In this document: positions 1-12,684 of the stretch, piece after piece
Layout: each line of letters opens with the position of its first letter
Position numbering within the stretch: the stretch's first letter is position 1
Assembly (NCBI GenBank): GCA_037447655.1
Contig: JBBHKE010001749.1
Span: 145,860-209,859 of the forward strand
Length of the DNA stretch: 64,000 nucleotides
Source: Zygnema cylindricum
Lineage: Eukaryota > Streptophyta > Zygnematophyceae > Zygnematales > Zygnemataceae
Reading direction: 5' to 3'
The notes under the pieces: model-generated
What the model was told of the DNA's origin: nothing
Seen by the model: only the letters and a program-made list of their open reading frames with translations
The model's database searches: none
Translations under genes and position numbers: made by a program

Positions 1-997
1 GTTTAAAATGTTAGTATAAAAGAAAAAGAAAAAGGACAGACAGCCTGCCTAACCTCCTCTCTCTAGCCCCCATACTTGTTGTAGTCACTAAAGGATAGAG
101 AGAGTGGTTGATCCATGGCTGCCTTAGTTCAACAGACAGATATTTCTAAGGCTACTAAAAATATACGTGACGGACCCGCGATTTGATCCCGATACCTGCG
201 GTTCGTCAAGCTGGCCGATAGTGGTCAGCTTTATCCTACTAGACTAGGACCAATGCTAAAAGCTATAGGATGTGATAGATATATATATATATATATATTT
301 AGGAAGGAGCAAATCCATTTAGCTAAAACTGTGTACGGCGTACATGGATACAGTTTTTTGAATGTACCAATTCAAAACGGATACCACGCATTTTGTTTTG
401 ACAATGAAACAAATATCGCGCAAGTATTTATTACTGCCAAGATTGTGTCTCGCTGCAAATCCAATGGCACACATCATCGCCGAAATCTCGGAGTAGTCAC
501 TTTGGCGTTTAGTGACGTGGCATGACCTGGAGCCACGTGGAGAGATGACATTCGGTCATAGGAAATTCTGAGGAATGTACGGACGAGTGAAAAGGGGACA
601 CGCGTCTGCTTAATAGTCCTGTCATACATAGGCCTTACAAAAGGTACACCAACAGTAGTACTTTTTGGTACGGTACAATAATATGATTGGTCCGTACCTC
701 ACCAGATAGAAGTTATTAGAGGAAATCAGGACTTAGAAAATTTTGGTAGGAAGTCACCTCTCCCTTTGAGAGATTTTACAAATTGGCATTTTTATTGCCT
801 CATAACTTATCGCCTGGTTGGGCGTTTTCAGAGATTCTTTTTCTTACGGACTCAAGGGAGTCCACGCTGCATAGGGATGCATTTAGATTGTCAACTTGAT
901 TGCTTCGCCAACAGTGGCTATGGGTTAAAGTGGGCTAGTTAACAACTATCTAGAGGCTTCGTGTATTCTGTAGTCCAATGGAGGACACAGAATTGCA
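1..997 (+). repeat. 5' LTR of element A (first ~35 bp outside window)
   Basis: It matches 5373-6371 with a few percent differences and ends ...TTGCA. It contains a (TA)n run near 276-298, ACGTGG motifs near 514-540, a decayed palindrome near 388-421 and clustered GTAC tetramers at 600-700. On the minus strand it has a tRNA-like T-arm (176-192) with an A-box-like match at about 234-245. The start codon of Gag lies in its last 20 bp. Confidence 0.93.
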
Positions 998-3900
998 GGC
1001 TATGGGCCCACCCTCTAGGGTGCCCACTTTCAATGGATCTAGGTTCATCTATTGGGAAGCCATGATGATGGGAGCTTTGTGTGAAAAACGATACTGGGGT
1101 ATCGTTAGTGGACAAGTGAAACGTCCACCTTCGGGAACTCTGCAAGGATTTGGAGGAGTAAGGTTTTCTGCAGTAGCGACTGCTTCCGCGGAGGAGGCAA
1201 ATGATGGGGACAGTAGTGTGTCCGAAAAAGGGAAAGGGAAGGAAACACCCCTCACCCCTATTGCCATGGCACCAAGAGTGGCGGCCGTGAAGACAGTGGA
1301 GAACGATGTTCAAATGTGGGAAGACATAAACATGGCTGCCAAGAACTTCATTCTAAGGCATCTCACTCAAGCCTTAGCCACCTCTCACTTTAATATTTAC
1401 AAGGTCGAGGAGTTGTGGGAAAGTTTGGTGGAGATCTATAGAACTAGTACCATTCAAGAGCTCTAGTTGGCTAAACAAAAGCTAGTGAGTTACACGTACA
1501 AAGGAGGAAAGATGTTAGATTATTGCAATGATCTTTCTTGTTTGTATATGGAGATGGAAAGTGCTGGTTGGACAGGCACAATGAAAATGAAAGTAAACAC
1601 TCTCATCATGAAGTTACCAGATGAGTATGAGAACTTAGTGTACCGAGTACAAGAAATGAGTGATAGTTCATGGAAGTGGAATACACTGGTGAGGATGATA
1701 CTTGTGCAGGAAAATACCATGGAGATCAGAGGAGGTGGAAAGAGCGTTCAAGCTTTAGCCGGCGGAGGGGACAGGTGGAGACCGGAACCAAAAAAACTAT
1801 ACAAAGGAGAAAGATTCCAACCTGGAGGACCGAGGCCCCCATAGAGCCTATGTCATTTTTGCAAAAAGCCAGGGCACTTTATTACAGATTATGCCAAGCT
1901 GGCGGAGCTGAGGCTTAAAGAGAACCAAGGAGGGGGTTCTTCCGGAGGGAAGAAAAAGGCACTTTTGGTCACAAAGGTGACAGGAGACACCGAGGACGTG
2001 TCCTCTGAGGAGGATGGGGAGCTTCTTCTTGACGAGAGTCTGGAGGAGAAGGAGATCCCTCGGAGACAAAAGTGTACCCTTGGAGCAATTCGGGAAGCTC
2101 CACAGAAGGATGGATCATCGACTCAGGTGCATCCATGCATATGTGTCATGACAAGGACCTCTTCACTAAGCTAAGGAAAATCCCAACTGTAGAAATAGAG
2201 TATGGGGATGGGAGAGTTGTTATTACAGATCTAGTGGGATTCGTTGACCTGAAAGTTTTAGTGGGGGTAAGACTCTTATTCTTACTTTCTCAGATGTGCT
2301 TTATATTCCTCAGCTGAGTAAAAATCTTGTTTCTACATTTGTGTTAGATGACAAAGAGTTCAATACTTTCACTAGAAAGGGAGTTTATACATCGAAGTAT
2401 GGGGATGAAGTTTACTTCACTGCAGATAAGGGTAGCCAAAGAATGTTTAGGCTTAACCTGAGTAATGAAAAGAAGAATGCTTACTATGTTGGTGTCCCAA
2501 AATTGATGATTTGGCATAAGCGGTTGGGGCATGTGCATTTTGATAGGTTGAGGGAGATGAAGAAGCTGGGTGTGGTAGAAGGCATTCAGTTCAGTGATAA
2601 TGAAATGGTGGATGATTGTAGTGGTTGTGCCCAAGGAAAAACACACAGACTTCATTTTCCTAAAGCCGCCACATATAGGGGTGAAAAAGTACTAGATTTG
2701 ATCCACATAGATATCTGGGGACCAGCAAGGGTACCTTCAGTTAGAGGGAAAAGATATATGTTGACAATCACTGATGATTGGACTAGATACTCTAGAGTTT
2801 ATTTTCTAAAAACAAAGTCAGAAACACCAACTTACTTCAAAGAATACAAAGCCTGGAGTGAGAAGTTGCATGTAACCCCCATTAAGAGAATAAGGAGTGA
2901 TAATGGGGGAGAGTATATATCTAACCAATTTGAGGAATACTTAAGAGATGAGGAAGGTTTACACCAATATCTGTACCACATAATCCGTAACAAAATGGTG
3001 TAGCAGAAAGGCTAAACCGAACACTAGGAGATAGTGTATGCAATATGTTGGCTGACAAGAAAATAGGAAAGAGATTTTGGGCAGAAGCCATGAACTGTGT
3101 CAATTACATTAAAAAAAAAGTCCTCACATCAGGAGTCAAAGGTATGACACCTTATGAGAGATGGGTTGGAAGAAAACCAGATATCTCTCACCTTAAAGTT
3201 TTTGGTAGTCAAGTTTACAGTCTAGATACGGATAAGAAAAACTCGAAACTTGATGCTAAGGGAAAACCTGGATATTTTGTGGGATATGATGAGGATGTTA
3301 AGGGATATAGTGTTTATGACTTAGCAAAGCAAGATATCATTCTGGTAAAACACGTAGTTGTCATGGATGAAGGAAAGTCAATTGACCCCTTTAAATATAC
3401 TAAAAAGATAAGAATCAGGTTTGAGTCTGAGAGTGAGGAGAACTTTATTTTTCCCAAAAAGGACATAAGTGATACCGTGATTGCAGATTCAGGGGAGATC
3501 CAAGATACAGGAGAGCTACCAGATACCCCACAGATTCCCATGGATTTCGAGGAGACAGAAGAGGAGGAATCGGAACCATATTCCATGAATAGGGGAGCTA
3601 ATGAGACACTAAGGAGGAACCCAAGACTTCCCTCTATTCCTGCTTCAGAATTTGAAAGGGGGAGAAGGAGCAGCAAAAGGCTTTAAGAGAAACAGGCGGC
3701 TCATAAGGTAAGTTACCTATCACATCCTGATGAGCCTCAGTCATACTTGGAGGCAGTGAACAGTCCAGAAAAGGACAGATGGATCAGGGCCATAAATGAT
3801 GAAATGGCTTCCATCATGGAAGCAAATACCTGTGAACTAGCGGATTGCCCTCCAAACAGAAAACCTATTGGGTGTAAATGTGTCTTGAAACTAAAACAAA

Positions 3901-5324
3901 ACCCTCACAATACCATCGAAAGATATAAGGCTCGTTTGGTGGCAAAGGGTTTCACCCAAAAGGAGGGGATTGACTATGAGGAGACATTCGCCCCAGTTGT
4001 TCGTTTCCCATCAGTCAGGATTCTCCTCAGTCTAGCAGTAGCGAAAGACATGGAAATTCATCAGATAGACATTAAGACCGCCTTCCTCAAAGGTGAGTTA
4101 GAGGAAGAAATCTTCATGAGGCAACCAGAGGGATTTGTGGAGAATGGAGAAGAGAGTAAAGTCTGCAGGCTTATAAAATCCTTCTTTGGACTTAAGCAGG
4201 CTCCACGACAGTGGAATAAGAAACTAGATGAGTTTCTTACAGGTCAAGGATATATCAGGATCAGCTCTGACCATTCTATCTATATGTTTGAGGATGATAA
4301 TGGTGTGGTCTTTATTGCAATTTATGTGGATGATCTGCTGGTGTTAAGTAAGTCTTTGGAAAAGATCAATAAGTTGAAGAAAGATCTTAGAAGCAGATTT
4401 GACATGAAAGATTTAGGGGAGGCAAGATATATTTTGGGAATTCAAATGGAAAGAGATAGGGGTAAAAAGATCATAAGACTCACTCAGAAAGAAGCAATAG
4501 GAAATATGCTTGAGAAATTTCAAATGGAGAAAGCTAACAGTTGTACCACTCCCATGGACTTGAAAAAAGTAAGTGATGGGAGTGCAGAAGGAGGAGTAAT
4601 AATCTTAGATGATCAGATGAGTCTAGAGGAGAGAGAGTTTATGAAGTCTATTCCTTACACACAGGTAGTAGGAAGTTTGATCTACTTTATAAACTGTACA
4701 AGGCTAGACATAGCGGCAGCAGTAGGAGTCCTCAGTAGAAGTCTCAACGATCTTAGAAAGAGAGATAAGGATGCAGCCAAGAGAGTCATGAGATATCTGG
4801 TTGTAACCAGAGAATTATGGTTGCATTTAGGAGGGGAGCACACTGATATCACCACTTGGAGTGATGCCAGTTATGGTGATGCACCTTTGAGAAGATGCAC
4901 TTCTGGATATGTTTTGTATATGGGGTAAGGTGCTTGCTGTTGGAGCAGTAAGCAACAAAAGGTGGTCGCTCAGTCTACTATGGAGGCTGAGTATATGGCG
5001 TCTTGTTCTGCTGTAAAAGAACTAATGTGGGTGAAGTCATTATTGCAAGAACTAGGATATAATAAGGAGGGAATGCATGAAATCTTTTGTGATAATCAAG
5101 CTACAATCGCAATTTCAGCCAATCCAAAACACCATTTCAAAGCAAAACATATGGACATAAGATTAAGTGTCATAAGAGAAAAAGTTGAAAATAAAATATA
5201 AAATCTTCTGTATAGACCTGATGAAGAAATGGTGGCTGACATGATGACCAAAATTGTGCCCTCTCCTAAATTAAAATATTGTCGGGAAAAATGTGGGTTG
5301 AAAGAAAAATTAAAATTAGACTAG
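978..5324 (+). pseudogene. Broken copia gag-pol of element A
   Basis: Gag begins at ATG 978 inside the LTR. TAG at 1464 and 1842 interrupt Gag. The zinc knuckle after 1845 reads CX2CX4H but its last Cys is replaced by Tyr. The protease motif DSGAS is at 2120-2134, reached by a frameshift near 2110; further frameshifts lie near 2265 and 2955. Integrase keeps the HHCC motif and its first two catalytic Asp (DIWGP, SDNGGEY); the Glu region is frameshifted. Reverse transcriptase (about 3700-4700) has an intact YVDD. RNase H (4850-5320) keeps its acidic residues. More stops are at 3684, 4926 and 5199; the natural end is TAG 5322. Some stops (1464, 3684) look like C-to-T changes in Gln codons. Confidence 0.92.
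999..1012 (+). other. Primer-binding site of element A (half initiator tRNA-Met type)
   Basis: After the LTR and one spacer base, this 14-mer is complementary at 13 of 14 positions to GGTGGGCCCATAAC, the anticodon arm of eukaryotic initiator tRNA-Met. That is not the usual 3' end of the tRNA. It corresponds to priming by a 5' half-tRNA, as known for Drosophila copia and yeast Ty5. Confidence 0.75.
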
Positions 5325-5337
5325 AAAATAAGGGGAG

Positions 5338-6371
5338 TGTTAAAATTAATAGATTTCTATAGTATTTTCTAGGTTTAAAATATTATTATAAAAGAAAAAT
5401 AAAAAGGACAGACAACCTGCCTACACCTCCTCTCTCTAGCCCCCATACTTGTTGTAGTCACTGAAGGATAGAGAGAGTGGTTGATCCATGGCTGCCTTAG
5501 TTCAACAGGCACATATTTTGAAGGCTACTAAAAATATACCTGACGGACCTAAGATTTGATCCCGGTACCTGTGGTTTGTCAAGATGGCCGAAAGTGGTCA
5601 GCTTTATCCTACTAGACTAGGACCAATGCTAAAAGCTATAGGATGTGATAGATATATATATATATATATATATTTAGGAAGGAGCAAATCCATTTAGCTA
5701 AAACTGTGTACAGCGTACATGGATACAGTTTTATGAATGTACCAATTCAAAACGGATACCACGCATTTTGTTTCGACAACGAAACAAATATCGCGCAAGT
5801 ATTTATTACGGCCAAGATCGCGTCTCGCTGCAAATCAAACGGCACACATCATCGCCGAAATCCTGGAGTAGTCACTATGGCGTTTAGTGACGTGGCATGA
5901 CCTGGAGCCACGTGGAGAGATGACATTCGGTCATAGGAATTCCGAGGAATGTACGGACAAGTGAAAAGGTGACACGCGTCTGCTTAATAGTCCTGTCGTA
6001 CATAGGCCGTACAAAAGGTACACCGACAGTAGTACTTTTTGGTACGGTACAGTTATCTGATTGGTCCGTACCTCAGTAGATAGAAGTTATTACAGGAAAT
6101 CAAGACTTAGAAAATTTTGGTAGGCAGTCACCTCTCCCTTTGAGAGTTTGTACAAATTGGCATTTTTACTACCTCATAACTTATCGCTTGGTTGGGTTTT
6201 TTCAGAGATTATTTATCTTACGGACTTAGGGGAGTCCATGCTGCACAAGGGTGCATTCAGATTGTCAACTTGATTGCTTAGCCAGCAGTGGCTGTCGGTT
6301 AAAGTGGGCTAGTTAATTACTAACTAGAGGCTTCCTGTATTCTGTAGTCCAATGGAGGACACATAATTGCA
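5338..6371 (+). repeat. 3' LTR of element A
   Basis: A purine-rich polypurine tract (AAAATAAGGGGAG, 5325-5337) directly precedes the LTR start TGTT. The LTR is 1034 bp and ends TTGCA. It repeats the features of the left copy: (TA)n near 5652-5674, a minus-strand T-arm at 5549-5565, a palindrome with arms TTGTTTCG and CGAAACAA (5767-5788) and ACGTGG motifs near 5890-5915. Confidence 0.94.
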
Positions 6372-8824
6372 CTGCGCTGTTCTGTCTGCAGTTACGTTGT
6401 CTTGTATTGCACTCAAGTGATGACGCATGTCCTTGTGAAACTTACGCTACAAATTACTACCTTTCTGCCGTCATACTAATTTAATGAGACTTAAAGTTTT
6501 CCAAAATCAACACTCCCCTAAAGCTTTAGATTCACTGTATCAACGCAGTTGAAATGTCAAAGCCGCGCAATTGTAATGTCACATTTAACGCAGCATAATA
6601 GCATAGCAGCGCAGCATGGCAACACAACAGCGCCGAAAATCAACTAGTCACCTAGTCACACTACACCTTGATTGTGGACTAGCCCAGTATGGCAGTATCG
6701 CAGTGCTACAACTCAGTTATTCACTGAATCCTACTACATCTCAACAATACTTCAGTTTAGGAGCAGAAAAACATTTAGTATGCATATCAACAATCATTCT
6801 AGCGTTTTCTAGATAGCATAATTTAATCACCCTAAAGAATACTTTTTCTCTTATAAAGTGTTATCTTACATCGATGTGCTTACTCTTGAAGTGATGGCTT
6901 GGGTTAGAGGCAATGGCAATGGCAGCCTCGTTATCACACCAAATCACCTGTGGACCAAGCTGCATGTATCCTAAATCTTATAACATGGATTTACACATAA
7001 GAGTTCTTTGAGGGCCGAGCTTGTTGCCATATATTCAGACTCCATTGTCAACTGTGCTCTAACCTTTTGCAGTTTGCTGCTCCAGCAGCAAGTCCCGTTC
7101 CCAATTTGTAGAACGAATCTCGTGGTGGATTTCCAGCATGGCATGTCGCTATAGCTTGCATCCCTCTACGTATGTAGTTTTACTTCTCCTCCGCCTAGTG
7201 TGAGTTTGAGGTCTTTCGTTCCAGCCAAATATCTTAAGACTCTCCTTGCTGCATCAAAATCAGATTTTCTCAGATTCCATAGACTTTTGCTCAATATCCC
7301 AACTTGTGTAGCAATATCTAGACGGGTACAGTTCATAAAATATATTGGGCTTCCCACTATGTGTCTATAAGGTATTAGTGTCATAGGATCATTCTCCCCT
7401 GACTCTAAATACTGGCTAACAATGACACCCAAATCTGTCACTTCTCCCTCTAACTTCTGCCAAAACTCCATTAGAGTTAGACATCCTTTTGCCCCCTGCA
7501 TTTCGTACTCATCTAACATGTTTCAAATAGCCTCTTTTTCAAACATTTTATTACTACCTTATTTTTGTCCATCTCTACCTAGATACCCAAATTATATTTT
7601 GGCTCACTGAGGTCTTTCTTCTCTAACCGTGAATTTAGAGCAGTTTTTATTTTGTTAATTTCAGCCATTGGTTTCCTAATTAATAGTAAATCATCTACAT
7701 ACACCGCTATATATACTATCCCATCCTCACCCTTAAAAACATAGACAGAGTGATCAAAACTTATCCTTTGAAATTTAAGGCTAGTGAAGAATTCATCTAG
7801 CTTCAGATTCTATTGCCTACGAGCTTATTTTAGGCCATACAGAGATTTTAACAATTTGCATACTAAGTGCTCTTTTCATGTTCTCCATACATTTCACGCT
7901 GCTGCATGTAAATGGTCTCCTCGAGTTCTCCATGTAGAAAGGCTATTTTCACATCCATTTGATGTATTTCCATATCTTCTATAGCTACTAAGGATAGCAA
8001 AATCCTAACTGTCGGAAATCTAACAACAAGAGATATTGTATGTTCAAAATCAATTCCCTCCTTTTTATTATACCCATTTGCCACAAGTCTGGCCTTATAT
8101 CGTTCAATGGTATTATCATGATTTAACTTCACCTTGAATACCCACTTGGTGCCGATCGCTTTTTGGTCCGGAGGAAAGTCCACAAGCTCCTATGTCTGAG
8201 CTTACATGATTCACTTCATATCATTGTTTGCTGCCTCGATATAGTGGTTTCGCTCTGGTGATGAGAAGGCTTGTCGAATGGTTAGAAGCTCCCCTGAGGC
8301 TGACGAGTAGGCGAAGTGAAAGCTTGCTTGCAAGCGGCTAATGGATCTTGTTCCCCCCAGAAATTTTGAGACTGAAATTGTTGGATCCCTTGCATTGTGC
8401 TTGTTGCGCTGGTTGCGATCATTAGGCATTGGCCGCAGTAGGTTCGGTTGGAACTGAACTTGTGAAGGAACATGGAGAATTTTAGACTCCTGTGTTCCCA
8501 CCGGTGAAGTTCGTATCTATGTGATAATTTCATGGATGCAATCTAGAAAAACATATTCCTGTACTTTTTGCTGCTTTTCCAACTATGTCATTTCAAATAA
8601 ATTTATGAAGTCTAGCTCATCCTTGATAATGATGTTCTCGCTATAATTATTTTCTGCCTTTCAAACACAAAATTCTATAACCCTTTGAGTGATCAGCATT
8701 TCTTAATAGAATACCTGGTAATCATTTTGGTTCCATCTTCCATCTATCATTAGATGTATCCAAGATAAAGCATTTACTAACAAATACTTTGAAATGACTA
8801 ACTTCTGGTTTTCTACCTGTGTAG
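6372..8824 (-). mobile_element. Copia-type element B, remnant, oldest of the nest
   Basis: Minus-strand remnant cut on both sides by younger elements (A on the left, C on the right). 6372-6512 is the end of its 3' LTR; TGTT on the minus strand starts at 6512 after the tract TAGGGGAG. 6513-6789 is untranslated 3' internal sequence without recognisable genes. The pol remnant follows. It belongs to a different copia lineage from A, E and G: its Pol reads only moderately similar. Its 5' half is missing from the window. Confidence 0.85.
6790..8824 (-). pseudogene. Broken pol of element B (integrase end, reverse transcriptase, RNase H)
   Basis: Read on the minus strand from 8824: the integrase C-terminal region (RKPEVSHFKVF) to about 8570, a linker with RNHYIEAANND (about 8220), then reverse transcriptase from 8183 (GTKWVFKVKLN, ERYKARLVA, MDVKIAFLHGELEE). 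The palm is frameshifted near 7860 and continues to 7519-7166 (NCTRLDIA, RRVLRYLAGTKD). RNase H follows at about 7130-6790 (EAAIAIASNPSHHFKSKH). Many stops and frameshifts show it is dead. Element C is inserted exactly in the conserved GRKPxxSHxKVF block. Confidence 0.88.
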
Positions 8825-10002
8825 TGTTGATATTTGAGTATTTTCTAGGTCAGTATTAGGTTGGAAAAGAGCATAGGCAGTCTGCCTCTAACTCCCCTCT
8901 CTCAGCCCCACACTTGTTGTAGTCACTGAAGGCTAGACTAGGGATATAGAGCCATGGTTGCCTAGGTCCTCTAGAGATGTCATGGAATAGAGTGGGAAGA
9001 TTTACCAAAAAGACAGCAGACGGACCCAAGATTTGAACCTGGAACTTGCCGTCTGTCAAGGTAACCGTTAACCAGTAGCTTTATCCAATTAGTCTTGGAC
9101 GACTGCTAAGTATTTTAGGTTTGATAAAAATATAAATGTTATGAAGTAGATCAATTCATTTAACAAGATGACTTGATTCCTAGTACATAGAAACAGTTCA
9201 AATATAGTACGGTCTTATGTACATTACGAAAAGGATACGGCGCATTTGTTCCGACCGCGAAACAAATACCGCGCACCCATTTTCAACGGTTAAAATTAAA
9301 GTGAGTTTTGATCGGATGGCCGCGATAGGCGCCGCGATCGCAAAATAGGTACTTTGGCGTTTTACCGTCATTGTCACCTGGAGTGACACGTGGCGCGACA
9401 ACATTGGATTGTGGCAACTCCGAAGATTACGAGAACAAATCCCAATTTGACACGTGTCGACATTTTAGCCATGTTGTAAGATGGCCGTACAGAAAGTACA
9501 TCGGTACGTGTACTTTTCTATCAACACAGTAATTTGATTGGTGTCGTACGTCAATAGATAGAGTTTTAGCGAGGGAATAGGACTTAGAAAATTTAGTAGG
9601 TAGTTGCCTCTCTATGAGAGAGCTCTTATACAAAAGGTCATCTTTGACGATTCATAACTATCAATTTACTTGACCATTTTCAGTGATTCTTTTTGCTCCA
9701 AACTCAAGAAAACCCAAGCTACACAGAGGTGTGGTCGGTTAGAGTGTTAGCCTGCCAAAGTGGTTGCATTTCTAAGGAAAATCAAAGTGGGTGAATGTGT
9801 CCAAAACTCATATTCTAACTTTGCATTCTAAGGTGGAACTGAGCACACAGAATGTCTTATTACAGAAGGGTGAAGTTATAATGGGTTTGTGATTGTCAAG
9901 GGGTCAGTCAATTGGGTTTATATCAACTTAGAGTCGGCACTATCTAGATTAGCTTCTTTTTGATCTGCGATATCTGTGGGCAATGGAGCACACATAGTTT
10001 CA
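8825..10002 (+). repeat. 5' LTR of element C
   Basis: 1178 bp, TGTTG...TTTCA. It matches 23761-24404 with roughly 10% differences (estimate by eye). It contains a minus-strand tRNA-like module at about 9017-9100. Its T-arm (9026-9042) has a fully paired 5-bp stem, one wobble, and the loop TTCAAAT. The palindrome (9245-9266), GACACGTGGC near 9384 and CACGTGTC near 9452 are also present. The ATG for Gag is at 9983. Confidence 0.92.
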
Positions 10003-11145
10003 GGTTATGGGCCCACCATCTACGGTGCCTATGTTCGATTGAACAAACTTCACTTATTGGGAATTTACAATGGAGGGATTTCTTTTCGAGAAGAACTTAT
10101 GAGGAATTGTTTCAAGACAAGTGAGATGTCTGCCACTTGGCTTTGGAGGAGCTTTATCTTGAGAATCATCTGAGGCTTCCCAGAAAACCAACCATATTTC
10201 AAATGGAACGCAAAGTGAAGGGAAAATTATTGCCATAGAAAGGGGAAATGGGGAGAAGGATAAAGGGACACCTATGGTGAGGGGAGCTATGCTCTCCGCC
10301 ACAGCTCCACTTAAAGGGGTTATTAGTAAATTTGAAGAATATGATAATAAAATTTGGGAGTATAAAAACACTATAGCAAAAGATCTCATACTTAGAAATG
10401 TGTCTAAGTCTATAGCTATCACTCTTTTTAATCTAACCAAGTCTTTGGAAATTTGGGAAACACTAAGTCAGATTTTATAAGAGTGAGACTATTCAGAGGC
10501 AGCAATTAGTAAAACAAGAAATAGATGCCTATGTTTATAAAGGCGGTAGCATGATAGAGTTTTGCAATGATATTGCTGCGCTATATGTTGAGCTTGCAAG
10601 TGCGGGATATTTAGAATCTGAGGAGAGGAAGATTAATACACTACTCATGAAACTCCCAGATGAATACAAAAACATCATTTGTCGTATGCAAGCAATGGAT
10701 GGCTCTTCATGGACTTGGAGCTTTACCATGGGGATAATTCTTGTTAGGGAAAGAACTTTGGAGCTTCGTAGGGGAAGTGACAGAGAGAATGCATTTACAA
10801 CAGGTGGTGATTGGCGGAAGCATGATGAGAGGAACGGCGGTGACAAGCGGAAGCGAGAGGAGAGGAAGAAAGACAAAGGTAAACCTTATCCAAACTTTGG
10901 AACAAAGAGAGGGAGAGGAAAAGAAACAAGAGCTTTAAAAAAAAGGGTTTGTTTCTTTTGTAGGGAACCAAGTCATTATATAGAGGAATGCCCTTGTTTG
11001 GAAGAACTTAGAAGTTGGAATTTGGATGAGGAGGTAGAAAGGGAATAGGAGAAAGAGGATGAAGATATGTTGGAGCTTCTCCGCGTCGGTAGTATAGGGA
11101 AGAGAGAAAAGCACACACAAATTCCACGTAAACAACAGTGTGCTT
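9983..11145 (+). pseudogene. Gag of element C, broken (first part)
   Basis: The start ATG 9983 lies in the LTR but is followed by an in-frame TAG four codons later. The best open part is 10551-11048: MLKLPDEY-type Gag core (LLMKLPDEYKNIICRMQ), an Arg/Lys/Glu-rich stretch, and an intact zinc knuckle CX2CX4HX4C (CFFCREPSHYIEEC). A TAG at 11046 is followed in the same frame by an acidic stretch and IPRKQQCA. The frame then breaks at the D insertion and resumes at 23115. Gag would package element RNA; the Gag-only state implies that enzymes came from a relative. Confidence 0.85.
10004..10017 (+). other. Primer-binding site of element C (half initiator tRNA-Met type)
   Basis: GTTATGGGCCCACC is a perfect complement of the initiator tRNA-Met anticodon arm segment GGTGGGCCCATAAC. 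One spacer base separates it from the LTR end at 10002. The first PBS base pairs with tRNA position 39, the position where the copia primer is cleaved. Confidence 0.8.
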
Positions 11146-12684
11146 TGAAACTCTGTGTGCTCCATTGCCCACAGAAATCGCAGATCGAAAAGAAGCTTAT
11201 TTAGATAGTGCCGACTCCAAGTTGATATAAACCCAAATGACTGACCCCTTGACAATCACAAACCTATTATAGCTTCACCCCTGTGAAATAAGACTTTCTG
11301 TGTGCTCAGTTCCACCACAGAATTCAAAGTTAGAATATGAGTTTTGGACACATTCACCCACTTTGACTTTCCCTTAGAAATGCAGCCACCCGTGGCAGGC
11401 AAAAACTCTGACGGACTACAACCCTGTGTAGCTTGGAGTCCCTTGAGTCCGTAGCAAAAAGAATTATTGAAAATGGTCAAGTAAATTGATTGTTATGGCT
11501 GGCCAAAGTTTGCCATTTATACAAGGTGCTCTCTGGGAGAGGCAGCTACCTACCCAAAATTTCCTAAGTCCTATTCCCTCTCTAAAACTCTATCTACTGA
11601 AGTACGACACCAATCAAATTACCGTGTTGTACATAAAAGTAGAGGTGTCGGTGTACTTTCTGTACGGCCATTGTACAACATGGCCAAAATGTCGACACGT
11701 GTCAAATCAGGATTTGTTACCGTAATCTCCAAAGTTCCCCTAATCCAATGTTATCACGCCACGTGTCATTTGACGTTGTAAATATCGTAAAACGCCAAAA
11801 GTACCTCTTCCGTGATCGCGGCGCCTATCGCGGCCGTCCGATCAAAACCGGTTATAATGCTAGCCGCTAAAATTTGACCCTATACAAGGTGCTCTTTGGG
11901 AGAGGCAGCTACCTACCCAAAATTTTCTAAGTCCTATTCCCCCTCTAAAACTCTATCTACTGAAGTACGACACCAATCAAATTACCGTGTTGTACATAAA
12001 AGTACATGTGTCGAAGTACTTTCTGTACGGCCATTGTACAACATGGCCAAAATGTCGACACGTGTCAAATCAAGATTTGTTACCGTAATCTCCGAAGTTC
12101 CCCTAATCCAATGTTATCACGCCACGTGTCATTTGACCTGGTAAATATTGTAAAACGACAAAAGTACCTCTTCCGTGATCGCGGCGCCTATCGCGGCCGT
12201 CCGATCAAAACCTGTTATAATGCTAGCCGCTGAAATTCGACGCGCGGTATTTCTTTCGCTATCGAAACAAATGTGCGATATTCGTTCTGTCCCCATACCG
12301 TACTCCGTACGAAATCAAACTGTATCTATGCACTTAGTATCTATTCTCCGTTAAACGAATTAATCTACGTGTAACAATTTATATATTTATCAAACCCTAT
12401 ATATCGTAATACTAGTCCTAGACTTAACGGTTAGAGCTAACGGCTACGGTAACTTGACGGACGGCATGTACCAGGATCAATTCATGGGTTCGTCAGGTAC
12501 CTTTTGGTAAATCTACCTAATCCACCCCTTGTCTTCTCTAGTTAGCTTTAGGCAGCCATGGCTCTAGCTCCCTATCAAGCTTTCAGTGACTACAACAAGT
12601 GTGGGGGCTTGGAGAAGGGAGTCACGAACAGACTGCCTTTTGTTCTTTTTCTATAAAGACCTAGAAAATACTCAAATATCAACA
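11146..12684 (-). repeat. 3' LTR of element D, with internal tandem duplication
   Basis: 1539 bp against 1172 bp for its partner. The excess is a 363-bp tandem duplication (11518-11880 and 11881-12243), absent from the 5' LTR. On the plus strand it carries the tRNA-like module (12421-12497, T-arm 12471-12487) and the palindrome at 12250-12271. CCACGTGTC motifs occur in each duplicated unit. It differs from the 5' LTR by about 7% in the first 190 bp by eye. Confidence 0.92.
11518..12243 (-). repeat. 363-bp tandem duplication inside the D 3' LTR
   Basis: TATACAAGGTGCTCT at 11518 recurs at 11881, and the two units stay aligned to about 12243 with a few substitutions. The unit contains the GTAC cluster, the CACGTG motifs and the conserved segment before the palindrome, probably promoter or leader sequence. 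Confidence 0.93.

Larger units (their letters stand above)
1..6371 (+). mobile_element. Copia-type LTR retrotransposon A, near full length, inactive
   Basis: Two long direct repeats (1-997 and 5338-6371) flank an internal region coding in order Gag, protease, integrase, reverse transcriptase and RNase H, the Ty1/copia order. The window opens about 35 bp inside the left LTR: position 1 aligns with 5373 of the right copy. The element sits inside the 3' LTR of the older minus-strand element B, whose LTR remnant resumes at 6372. The coding region has several stops and frameshifts, so this copy cannot move by itself. The right flank starts CTGCG; the matching left target-site copy lies outside the window. 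Confidence 0.93.

Noticed and set aside
253-525. 90-codon ORF in the A 5' LTR, with a 64-codon relative at 5706-5900
   Set aside because: The two LTR copies share it only because the LTRs are repeats; the homologous parts of C, D, E and G LTRs are not open.
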